Shown: positions 54,919 to 64,000 of the stretch, piece after piece
Layout: every line of letters starts with the position of its first letter
Numbering within the stretch: the stretch's first letter is position 1
Source: Rhinopithecus roxellana
Taxonomy: Eukaryota; Chordata; Mammalia; Primates; Cercopithecidae
Direction of reading: 5' to 3'
NCBI RefSeq assembly: GCF_007565055.1
Contig: NC_044553.1
Location: 45,559,420 to 45,623,419, forward strand
DNA: 64,000 nucleotides
Notes under the pieces: model-generated
The model's input: only the letters and a program-made list of their open reading frames with translations
What the model was told of the DNA's origin: nothing
Databases searched by the model: none
Program-made: the position numbers and the translations under genes

Positions 54919-55727
54919 GAAAGTCAAGCTTAATTTAGCCAGGGTGGAGCTTGAGGCTTGTTCCACAGGCGTCTGTCCCAGGCTGGCTGGTGATACCTCA
55001 TTCACGGAGACTCTACATCACCTCAGCACTGCTTTGTGACAAGAAACCAAAGCCTTCAGGCTTCCCAAAGCATCAACAGGCCCGCTCTTCATGGGGCCCT
55101 TTAACCTGTGGTCGGCCCCAAAGTCCAGAGGTCTTTTGTGGGTAACAAGGCCCAAGGTGCCTTAGTCATCTTCAGTATCAGATGTCCTTCCAGGAAGGGC
55201 CAGCACCTCCCATTCAATCTTACTCTCACCTCACATCATGCATGGGAGGCCTTAGTATGAGACTTCACATCTCTGGGACTTTCCACCACAGGAGGCCAAT
55301 ACAAAGCCAAGGGTTTCCTTCTTTCATGTTATTTCATGACATAAAAGCAATCACCCACCTAGGGAGCTAGCCTCTGAAAAATCTGCATGTTCCCCTACAT
55401 TAGCATCCCTTTGATCTGTAAGGATGCAGAGGGAGGCATACTGCACTAGACTGTGGCGGCAGCTTCATCCTTTCCAGTTCATTGCCTCCTTCCTGCTTTG
55501 AGGGAATAGATTCTCACACATACCTGGAAACCAGGTAAGCATCTGGACCAGTGAAATATATGACTTCTGGAAGCCCGTTAGCAATCAAGCTCTGGCATTA
55601 GAGCTAAAACTTTGATATCACAAACAAAGCTGCTTGTGCTTATATTTCACAGCACTGGAAAGAGTTCTAGAATTTTCCAATTGAGTTATATCTGAAAGCA
55701 TCATTTTACCAGTGAGAAAATGTAGAG
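54919..55727. other. No gene or clear repeat seen
   Basis: Single-copy-looking DNA, frames up to 64 codons. Confidence 0.45.
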
Positions 55728-55900
55728 ATTCATTTCTCAAAGTATAATCCTCTGGCCAGTGGCATCAGTACCACCTGTGGGCAGATTCTTTAGGTTCCTC
55801 CACCCCAGGTTAGCTGAAGCTGGATTCGCAGTGGAAAGGCCTAGGAATTTGCATTTTAAACACACTACACCCCCACCTAGGCAATTTGTGTACCTGACAA
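55728..55900 (+). mobile_element. MER5-type hAT MITE
   Basis: tttctcaaagtataatcctc, ggcatcagtaccacctgtgg, gctggattcgcagtggaaag, ctaggaatttgcattttaaa, acctaggcaatttgtgtacc. Confidence 0.7.
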
Positions 55901-56235
55901 TAGTCTAGAAGTATAGCTGGCTCATACAGTTCTAAAATCATAACAATAATAATAACCACCATAATATTGAGGAGACATCAATGTGGATAGTCCCAGAGGC
56001 CCTTTTCCTCTCCACTTCAAAGCTTAGCAAGGAGCTGGAACAGCAGCTCTGTGCTAACCAAGGAAGACTCTCTGTTCCTAGTCACAGAGCCTCAGAGCCA
56101 CTTCCTCAACCAGGGAGCTCCACTGATCCATAGAGGTCTCCTGCCCTTTAGTCCCCATCACAGGCAATGAACATTGTGCTACTGGAGCTCTTTAAATGGT
56201 GTATAGTCCTGCAAGGTCCAGCCCAAACATGCCTC
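55901..56235. other. No gene seen; short (ATA/AAT) tract at 55940-55960
   Basis: Unassigned DNA. Confidence 0.4.
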
Positions 56236-56330
56236 TCATTTTATTCCTTCAACAAACACATATTGAAGGAGCTCTGTGCCAGGCATTGTGGTAGGTACCA
56301 GCAATATGATGAAAAAACGGAATGGCATCC
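56236..56330 (-). mobile_element. LINE2 3' end, reverse orientation
   Basis: attccttcaacaaacacata, tgccaggcattgtggtaggt, accagcaatatgatg. Confidence 0.7.
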
Positions 56331-56722
56331 AAAAGTGGGGCTCAGTGTAGAAGAGCCTGAGAATTGCTCCTCTAGCCCATGGGTCAGATATTAGGTTGGA
56401 AAAGCCTTCAAAATTGGGAACCTCCCAGACAGGAGGTGAAAAAGGAAAGAGCTCCTTTCAGGGTGGCCCTGAAAGGAATATCAGGGAACACAGCCTTAAA
56501 AGGCTCCTAAAACTGTGTCTCATGACCGTCTGTATGGCCTCAGTCTCAGGAAATTGCATGGGAGAATGGTGGCCAATTTGGAAGTGCAATCATGTTCACA
56601 TTCCTGCTGTCTTGCCAGTCACACAGAAGCCATTTAAGACACAGAATTTCTTCTTGCAGCACATCTTCCCTAAAGTGTGAGTCAGCCTCACCCACATCTA
56701 TACAGCTGCATCAAGCCTCCTG

Positions 56723-56725
<3 letters not shown>
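56331..56725. other. No gene or clear repeat seen
   Basis: Unassigned DNA. Confidence 0.4.

Positions 56726-56726
<1 letters not shown>

Positions 56727-56776
<50 letters not shown>
56727..56776. repeat. (CA)n microsatellite
   Basis: Uninterrupted CA run of about 24 units. Confidence 0.97.
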
Positions 56777-56777
<1 letters not shown>

Positions 56778-57034
56778 CCAAGTAATCTGGAGCCCGCTGC
56801 TGCTGCTGTGACCAGGGGCTTCTGCACAGACCTCCATTCCTCCATCTCCCCAAGTCTCATGCCCATCCTCATGCTCCCATTCGGGGAGTTAGATTTCTGC
56901 CTAACATGACTGCTCTGGCCCTGTACCTCTCTCGGGGCTAGAGATCTATCCCTAAGCTACTAGTTGAGGTCTGCTCCAAGGGGACTCTGGCACCAGCTGT
57001 GTGCCTGGTTCCCTTTGCTGTCCTGGCTAATGAT
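56777..57034. other. No gene or clear repeat seen
   Basis: Unassigned, GC-moderate DNA. Confidence 0.4.
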
Positions 57035-57265
57035 GAGAGAAAGGGCTTGAGACTCAGACAGGCCTGAGCTATAACCCCAAGTCCACCACTTACTAGCTGT
57101 GTTACCTTGGGCAATTTTCCTAATCTCTAAACCTCAGTTTCCACTCTGTGACATAAGAAAAATGAGACCTACCTTGCAGGTTACATTGTGGATTACAGAT
57201 GACCTTCATAACACCAAGTATCACAGTTACACAGCAGGTGCTGAATACATGATGGCTATTGGTCT
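57035..57265 (+). repeat. MIR SINE
   Basis: gggcttgagactcagacagg, ccaccacttactagctgtgt, accttgggcaattttcctaa, ctctaaacctcagtttccac, acagcaggtgctgaatacat. Confidence 0.9.
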
Positions 57266-57324
57266 GTGTCCTCTGGGTCAAATAAACTCTCTACATCTCC
57301 CCAAAGGACCCAAGCATTGAGCTA

Positions 57325-57440
57325 AATACTCGTTAGGCTCCTACTCTCTGCCAGGCACTTTTCCAGGCACTGGAAATATGCCACAAACAACACATACTTC
57401 CTGTCTTCATGAAACTTAGATCCATAATAGAAGAGATAAA
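57325..57440 (-). mobile_element. LINE2 3' end, reverse orientation
   Basis: ctcctactctctgccaggca, cttttccaggcactggaaat, tgtcttcatgaaacttagat. Confidence 0.75.
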
Positions 57441-57446
57441 GTGCTT

Positions 57447-57880
57447 GTACTCATTTGCTAGGACTGCCATGACCAAACACCATAAATTAGGTGGCCATAA
57501 TGACAGAAATTTATTGTCCCACAGTTATGGAAGCTAGAAATCTGAGAGCAATGTGCCAGCAGGGTTGGTTTCCTCTGAGGGCTGTGAGGGAGAACCTGTT
57601 CCCTGCCTCTCCCCTGGTTTCTGTAATGACTGGCATTCTTTGCCTTATAGATGCATCGTCCCGTCTCTGCCTCCATCTTCACGTGGTGTTTTCTCTGTGT
57701 ACAGGTCTGTTTCTGTGCCCAAATTTCCCCTTTTGGAAGGACACCAGTCATATTGGATTAGGGTCCATCCTAATAATCTCATTTTAACTTGATTACTTCC
57801 ATGAAGATTCTATTTCCTCATAAAGTAACATTCTGAGTTACTGGTGTTTCTATTTCAACATCTCCTTCCAGGAGGAAAAA
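57447..57880 (-). mobile_element. MLT1-type MaLR LTR, reverse orientation
   Basis: gtactcatttgctaggactg, gacagaaatttattgtccca, cagttatggaagctagaaat, ttcacgtggtgttttctctg, cagtcatattggattagggt, caataacg end. Reversed LTR structure with the poly-A signal complement tttatt. Confidence 0.85.
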
Positions 57881-58564
57881 ATTCAATCAATAACGGTGCC
57901 CCTTTCTGTCCATTTAGTCTCATTTGATTTGTGAGTTGAGTTGATTCCACACAGGAATCCTTCTAATCCACCTTAATCTCCTAGAGAACCATCTCTGTCT
58001 CTGTCATCTGCTCTCAAGAAGGTAAAAGACCCCAACATGGACCTTTCCCTGTCTCAAAAAAGGGACCACATGAACTCCCACCGGGGCTCAGGTCATAGCC
58101 CAAGCTCCTCTTCCAGGGTATCCAGCTCAAGCCACCTGCCCACCACACATGGGGCCTGATGCATGTACCCTTGTCCCAGGCTCTAGACAAAGGGTTTCAC
58201 TCCCCGCACCCCATATTTCCTCTTACTCAGTCATCTTACATAAATGGAAAAAGCATCTCTTTGTGAAACTGACTATCTCCTGCAGCTTAAGTTGGAAGAA
58301 TGTTTACATATTTGGCCCCAGGGAATCATAAACATCTTGCAGTGTATGTTAACAGTTACTACATGACACCATTCATTTTTTAGGATCTAAAATTACAAAG
58401 TGTTCCCACCAGGATTCTCCTCCAGTGGTTAAAAGACTGATGGGCTCAGTTTTCCTCATCAGGCTTCAGAGAAATAATGTGACTGGTTCTGGCTTGTCCC
58501 CTTCAAAAAAACACAACATCTCATAATGGGAAAAAGCAGAGGAACCAGCCACCAGGAGCGAGTC
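57881..58564. other. No gene or clear repeat seen
   Basis: Single-copy-looking DNA. Confidence 0.4.
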
Positions 58565-58978
58565 TTGTTGCAAAATGTCCAGAAACGCCCAAATAGAGGA
58601 AGAGTCAGTTAGCAAAACTGATCAATGGTTGCCAGGGGTAGCAAGGAAGAAGAGATGAATCCACCACGCACACAGAGGCATTTGGGGCAGTGAAGCTACC
58701 CTGTATGATCACTGTAGTGGTGGATAAGTGTTATTATACGTTTGTCAAAACCCACGGAATGTACAACATCAAGAATGAACCCTAACGTAAACTATAGTCT
58801 TTGAGTGATACGGATGTGTCAGTGTAGATTCATCAGTTCTGACAAATGTACACTCTAGTATGGTTCAATAGTAAGGGAGGCTGTGCATGTGTGGGGGCTG
58901 GCAATACATGGAAAGTATCCTCTCAATTTTGTTGTAAACCTAAACTGCTCTAAAATATAAAGTGTATTTTTAAAAAGT
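58565..58978 (+). mobile_element. L1M (ME-type) 3' end
   Basis: aaaactgatcaatggttgcc, acgtttgtcaaaacccacgg, aatgtacaacatcaagaatg, aaccctaacgtaaactatag, ttcatcagttctgacaaatg, aaacctaaactgctctaaaa, ending tgtatttttaaaaa. Confidence 0.92.
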
Positions 58979-59021
58979 CAAATACTATAAAAGAATGGCC
59001 ATGATGAGATTTGATTTAAAA

Positions 59022-59533
59022 CAATGGTTTCTAAATACCAGTGAGTAAACCTGAGATGGATTTAAAATACAGATACCTGAAGCCTACCTACTGTCTCAGT
59101 CTGTTTGTGCTTCTCTAACAAAACACCTCAGACGGTGTAGTACTTTAGAAATAACAGAAATTTCTTTTACAGTTCTGGAGGCTAGGCCAGCAGGTTTGGT
59201 GTCTGGAGAGGGCCCCAACTCTGCTTCCAGGATAGCACCTTGTTGCTGCATCTTCCAGTGGGGAGGGACACTGTCCTCAGATGGGAGAAGATGGAAGGGA
59301 AAGAAGATGCTCCCTTCAACCTCCAGCTCTTTTATAAAGGCACTAATTCCACTCGTGAAGGCAGAGTCCTCATGACTTAATCACCTCCTGAAGGCCACAC
59401 TTCTTAATACTGTTGCATTGGGGATTAAGTTACCACAAAATTTTTGGAAAAGACACCATCATTTAAACCACAGCACCTGATGAAAATCAGAATCTTACAG
59501 TAAAAGGAGAGAATCTGTATTTTAAAAGAATTC
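59022..59533 (+). mobile_element. MER5-type hAT MITE, split by a MaLR LTR and cut by L1
   Basis: 59022-59091 (caatggtttctaaataccag, atacagatacctgaagccta) and 59477-59533 (gaaaatcagaatcttacagt, agaatctgtattttaaaaga) are one element. An LTR separates them, and the L1PA starts at its 3' side. Confidence 0.65.
59092..59476 (-). mobile_element. MLT1/MST-type MaLR LTR, reverse orientation
   Basis: tgtctcagtctgtttgtgct, taacagaaatttcttttaca, gttctggaggctaggccagc, ttttataaaggcactaattc, tcatgacttaatcacctcct, accatcatttaaaccacagc. Confidence 0.85.
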
Positions 59534-60884
59534 AGGGAGACAGGCTGGCAACATGGCCGAATAGGAAGAGCTCCAATCTGCAGCTCCCAGCGAGATCAAT
59601 GCGGAAGGCGGGTGATTTCGGCATTTCTAACAGAGGTACCCAGCTCATCTCACTGAGACTGGTTAGACAGTGGGTGAGGCCCACAGAGAGTGAGCCAAAG
59701 CAGGGTGGGGCGTCACCTCACCCAGGAGGCACAAGGGCTTGGGGAACTCCCTCCCCTACCCAAGGGAAGCCATGAGGGACAGTGCCATGAGAAATGGTGT
59801 ATTCCGGCCCAGATACTACGCTTTTCCCATGGTCTTCACAACCCACAGACCAGGAGATTCCCTCGGGTGCCTACATCACCAGGGCTGTGGGTTTCAAGCA
59901 CAAAACTGGGTGGCTGTTTGGGCAGGCACCAACCTCACTGCAGGAGGTTTTCTTTTTCATGCCCCAGTGGTGCCTGGAATTCCAGCAAGACAGAACCATT
60001 CACTCCCCTAGAAAGGGGACTGAAGCCAGGGAACCTAGTGGTCTAGCTCAGTGGATCCCACCCCCCACAGAGCTCAGCAAGCTAAGATCCACTGGCTTGA
60101 AGTTCTCGCTGCCAGAACAGCAGTCTGAAGTCGACTTGGGACACTGGAGCTTGGTGGGGGGAGGGGCATCCAACATTACTGAGGCTTGAGTAGGTGGTTT
60201 TCCCCTCACAGGGTAAACAAGGCCGCCAGGAAGTTTGAACTTGGCGGAGCCCAGTGCAGCTCGGCAAAGCCGCTGTAGCCAGACTGCCTCTCTAGATTCC
60301 TCCTCTCTGGGCAAGGCATCTCTGAAAGAAAGGCAGCAGCCCTAGTCAGGGCCTTATAGATAAAACTTCCATCTCCCTGGGACAGAGCACCTGGGGGAAG
60401 GGGAGGCTGTGGGCACAGCTTCAGCAGACTTAAACATCCCTGCCTGATGGCTCTGAAGGGAGCAGCGGATCTCCTAGCACAGTGTTCAAGCTCTGCTAAG
60501 GGACAGGCTGTATCCTCAAGTGGGTCCCTGATCCCTGTGTCTCCTGATGGGGAGACAGGTCCCAGCAAGGGTCGACAGATACCTCATACAGGAGAGCTCT
60601 GGGTGGCATCTCAGAGGTGCCCCTCTGAGATGAAGCTTCCAGAGGAAGGAACAGAAACCAATATTTGCTGTTCTGCAGCCTCCGCTGGTGATACCCAGGA
60701 AAACACGATCTGGAGTGGACCTCCAGCAAACTCCAGCAGACCAGCAGCAGAAGGACCTGACTGTTAGAAGGAAAACTAACAAACAGAAACGAATAGTGTA
60801 AACATCAACAAAAAGGACATCCACAAAGAAACCCCTTCTGAAGGTCACCAACATCAAAGACCAAATATAGATAAATCCAACAAG
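59534..60884 (+). promoter_or_regulatory. L1PA 5'UTR with internal promoter and YY1-like site
   Basis: The YY1-type aacatggcc lies at 59550-59558, about 15 bases from the element start, where L1 keeps its YY1 site for accurate initiation. One base differs from the usual aagatggcc. CpG sites are largely decayed to TG/CA. Open frames inside this stretch (59690-60767) are not genes. Confidence 0.8.
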
Positions 60885-61900
60885 ATGAGGAAAAACCAGC
60901 ACAGAAAGGCTGAAAATTCCAAAAACCAGACACCTCTTCTCCTCCAACACATCACAACTTCTTCCCAACAAGAGAACAAAACTGGACAGAGAATGAGTTT
61001 GAGAAATTGACAGAAGTAGGGTTCAGAAAGTGGATAATAACAAACTCCTCCAAGCTAAAGGAGCATGTTCTAACCCAATGCAAGGAAGCCGAGAACCTTG
61101 AAGAAAGGTTAGAGGAATTGCTAACTAGAATAACCACTTTAGAGAAGAACATAAATGACCTGATGGAGCTGAAAAACACAGCACAAGAACTTCGTGAAGC
61201 ATACACAAGTGTCAACAGCTGAATTGATCAAGTAGAAGAAAGGATATCAGAAATTGAAGATCAACTTAATGAAATAAAGCATGAAGACAAGAGTAGAGAA
61301 AAAAGAATGAAAACGAACAAACAAAGCCTCCAAGAAATATGGGACTATGTGAAAAGACTAAACCATGCTTGATTGGTGTACCTGAAAGTGACAGAGAGAA
61401 TGGAACCAAGTTGGAAAACACTCTTCAGGATTTTATCCAGAACTTCCCCAACCTAGCAAGACAGGCCAACATTCAAACTCAGGAAATACAAAGAACACCA
61501 CAAACATACTCCTTGGGAAGAGCAACCACAATACACATAATTGTCAGATTCACCAAGGTTGAAACAAAGGAAAAAACGTTAAGGGCAGTCACAGAAAAAG
61601 GTCGGGTTACCCACAAAGGGAAGCCCATAAAACTAACAGCAGATCTCTCTGCAGAAACGCTGCAAACCAGAAGAGAGTAGGGGCCAATATTCAACATCCT
61701 TAAAGAATTTTCAACCCAGAATTTCATATTCAGTGAAACTAAGCCTCATAAGCAAAGGAGAAATAAAATCCTTTACAGACAAGCAAATGCTGAGAGATTT
61801 TGTCACCACCAGGCCTGCCTAATAAGAGCTCCTGAAGGAAACACTAAATATGGAAAGGAAAAACTGGTACCAACCACTACAAAAATATACCAAATTGTAA
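60885..61900 (+). pseudogene. L1 ORF1p pseudogene
   Basis: The start ATG at 60885 is present. The first frame ends at 61008-61010. The coiled-coil part resumes in another frame (EVGFRKW, then KEAENLEERLEELL) up to TGA at 61220-61222, where a CGA codon is expected, so probably CpG decay. A small deletion near 61365-61375 shifts the frame again. The RRM and C-terminal part reads from about 61370 (LIGVPESD, later ITADLSAETLQTRRE) to TAG at 61678-61680, where Trp is expected. The natural end is TAA at 61898-61900. The product would have been the RNA-binding trimer of the L1 RNP. Confidence 0.9.
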
Positions 61901-61963
61901 AGATCATTGACACTATGAAGAAACTGCATCAATCGATGGCCAAAATAACCAGCTAGTGTCATA

Positions 61964-64000
61964 ACGACAGGATCAAATTCACACACAACAATATTAACCT
62001 TAAATGTAAATGGGCTAAATGTCCCAGTTAAAAGACACAGACTGGCAAAGTGGATAAAGAGTCAAGACCCATCGGTGTGCTGTATTCAGGGAACCCATCT
62101 CACATGCAAAGACACACATAGGATCAAAATAAAGGGATGGAGGAAGATTACCAAGCAAATGGAAAGCAAAAAAAACACAGGGGTTGCAATCCTAGTCTCG
62201 GATAAAACAAACTTTAAACCAACGAAGATAAAAAAAGACAAAGAAGGACATTACATAATGGTAAAGGGATCAATGCAACAAGAAAAGCTAACTATCCTAA
62301 ATGTATATGCAACCAATACAGGAGTACCCAGCTTCATAAAGCAAGCTGTTAGAGACCTACAAAGAGACTCAGACTCCCACACAATAACAGTCGGAGACTT
62401 TAATACCCCACTGTCAATATTACACAGATCAACAAGACAGAAAATTAACAAGGTTATTAGGACTTGAACTCAGCTCTCTGGACCAAGCGGACCTAATAGA
62501 CATATACGGAACTCTCCACCAAAAATCAACAGAATATACATTCTTCTCAGCACCACATCACACTTATTCTAAAATTGACCACATAATTGGAAGTAAAACA
62601 CTCCTCAGCAAATGCAAAAGAATGGATATCATAACAAACAGTCTCTCAGACCACAGTGCAATTAAATTAGAACTCAGGATTAAGAAACTCACTTAAAACC
62701 ATACAACTACATGGAAACTGAACAACCTTCTCCTGAATGACTACCAGGGAAAAAACAAAATTAAGGCAGAAGTAAATAAGTTCTTTGAAACCAATGAGAA
62801 CAAAGGCACAACGTACCAGAATCTCTGGGACACAGCTACAGTGTTTAGAGGGAAATTTGTAACACTAAATGCCCACAGGAGAAAGCAGGAAAGATCTAAC
62901 ATTGACACCTAACATCACAATTAAAAGAACTAGAGAAGCAAGAGCAAATAAATTCAAAAGCTAGCAGAAAACAAGAAATAACTATGATTAGAGCAGAACT
63001 GAAGGAGATAGAGACACGAAAAACCCTTCAAAATAATCAACCAATCCAGGAGCCAGTTTTTTGAAAAAATCAACAAAACAGAGTGCTAGCCAGACTAATG
63101 AAGAAGAAAAAAGAGAAGAATCAAATAGACACAATAAAAAATGTTAAAGGGGTTATCACCACTGATCCCACAGAAATACGAACTACCATCAGAGAATACT
63201 ATAAGCACCTCTACAGAAATAAGCTAGAAAATCTAGAAGAAATGGATAAATTCCTGGACACATACACTCTCCCAAGACTAAACCAGGAAGAAGTCAAATC
63301 CCTGAATAGACCAATAACAAGTTCTGAAATTGAGGCAGTAATTAATAGCCTTCCAACCAACAAAAAAGGACAGGACCAGATGGGTTCACAGCTGAATTCT
63401 ACTAGAGGTACAAAGAGGAGCTGGTACCATTCCTTCTGAAACTATTCCAAACAACAGAAAAAACGGGACACCTCCCTAACTCATTTTATAAGGCCAGCCT
63501 TATCCTGATACCAAAACCTGGCAAAGACACAACAAAAAAAGAGAATTTCAGGCCAATATCCCTGATGAATGTCAGTGCAAAAATCCTCAATAAAATACTG
63601 GCAAACCAAATACAGCAGCACATCAAAGAGCTTATCGACCCATGATCAAGTCGACTTCATCCCTGGGATGCAAGGCTGGTTCAACATATACAAATCAACA
63701 AATGTAATCCAATCACCATAAACAGAAGCAATGACAAAAACAACATGATTATCTCAATAGATGCAGAAAAGGCCTTCGATAAAATTCAACACCCCTTTGT
63801 CCCAAAAACTCTCAATTGACTAGGTATTGATGGAACATATCTTAAAATAATAAGAGCTATTTATGACAGACCCACAGCCAATATCATACTGAATGGGCAA
63901 AAGTTGGAAGCATTCCCTTTGAAAACCAGCACAAGATAAGGATGCCCTCTCTCACTACTCCTATTCAACATAGTATTGGAAGTTCTGGCCAGGGCAATCA
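61964..64000 (+). pseudogene. L1 ORF2p pseudogene, 5' part (endonuclease and RT)
   Basis: The start codon is ACG instead of ATG at 61964. The endonuclease domain is readable (WIKSQDPSVCCIQGTHLTC), but the catalytic glutamate of the QETH motif is Gly (GGA at 62090-62092). Frame breaks near 62450-62466, TAA at 62693-62695, and further shifts precede the reverse-transcriptase region. That region carries TGA at 63817-63819 and TAA at 63937-63939. The window stops before the RT catalytic loop and the cysteine-rich end. No activity is possible. Confidence 0.9.

Larger units (their letters stand above)
59534..64000 (+). mobile_element. L1PA (older class) with full 5' end, runs off window
   Basis: Complete-looking 5' start (gcaacatggccgaatagg), about 1.35-kb 5'UTR, ORF1, short spacer and the first two thirds of ORF2. 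The long 5'UTR and its ctgcaggaggttttcttttt block suggest an older L1PA subfamily (roughly L1PA8-L1PA13 class). It starts at the 3' side of a MER5. The 3' end and target duplication lie beyond base 64000. Confidence 0.9.

Noticed and set aside
56390..56402. MADE1-type MITE suggested by ttaggttgga
   Set aside because: Only ten bases match; the rest of the element is absent.
59690..60767. Overlapping frames of 90-151 codons on both strands
   Set aside because: They lie in the L1PA 5'UTR. I also looked for the antisense ORF0 of young primate L1 but could not support it in this older 5'UTR.

Overview
This window is nuclear DNA from a primate genome, almost certainly an Old World monkey (macaque/baboon-type). 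The primate call rests on Alu, L1P/L1PA, MIR, L2, MER5 and MaLR (MLT1) repeats throughout. The Old World monkey call rests on one young AluY at 11876 that carries base changes I know from cercopithecid AluY (AluYRa-type) subfamilies. I find no intact protein-coding gene. Every long open frame is part of a transposon, a broken transposase or retrotransposon gene, or chance. The window reads as intergenic or deep intronic DNA.

Layout. 1-9.5 kb: mostly old DNA with a four-copy minisatellite, MIR, L2, MER5, a Tigger-type MITE and two LTRs. 9.5-13.3 kb: a pair of Alus (one with an internally duplicated right arm), old L1 3' ends, a hAT MITE split by the young AluY, and an LTR inside a MIR. 13.8-16.5 kb: a Tigger2-like element cut in two by an L1P. 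17-20 kb: two old L1M copies that share a non-L1 75-bp fragment. 20-28.3 kb: a nest of MIR, twin-primed L1, L1PB and AluJ, with a perfect-looking fold-back hairpin inside the L1PB. 28.3-34 kb: mainly single-copy DNA with scattered MIR/L2 and one possible promoter-like cluster near 30.66-31.0 kb.

34-40.5 kb: two adjacent members of one hAT (Charlie-like) family. The first is a MITE holding an internally deleted Tigger1 and a FLAM. The second still has recognisable transposase pieces and is interrupted by two Alus, a Tigger MITE and an L1PA 3' end. 42.7-50 kb: several ERV-type LTRs in both orientations, two Alus inserted at the same target site, and more old L1. 50-59.5 kb: quieter DNA with MIR, Alu and MaLR elements, microsatellites, and a retroposed 5' half of a tRNA-Gln flanked by a 19-bp target duplication. 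59.5-64 kb: the 5' end of a full-length-type L1PA that runs off the window, with both reading frames broken.

The most noteworthy items are the tailless retroposed tRNA-Gln half, the inverted-duplication hairpin inside the L1PB, the 75-bp frame-preserving fragment shared by two L1M copies, and the multi-level insertion nests that give a relative chronology. I saw nothing supporting a new enzymatic or defence system. Repeat family names come from memory of consensus sequences and were not checked with RepeatMasker.
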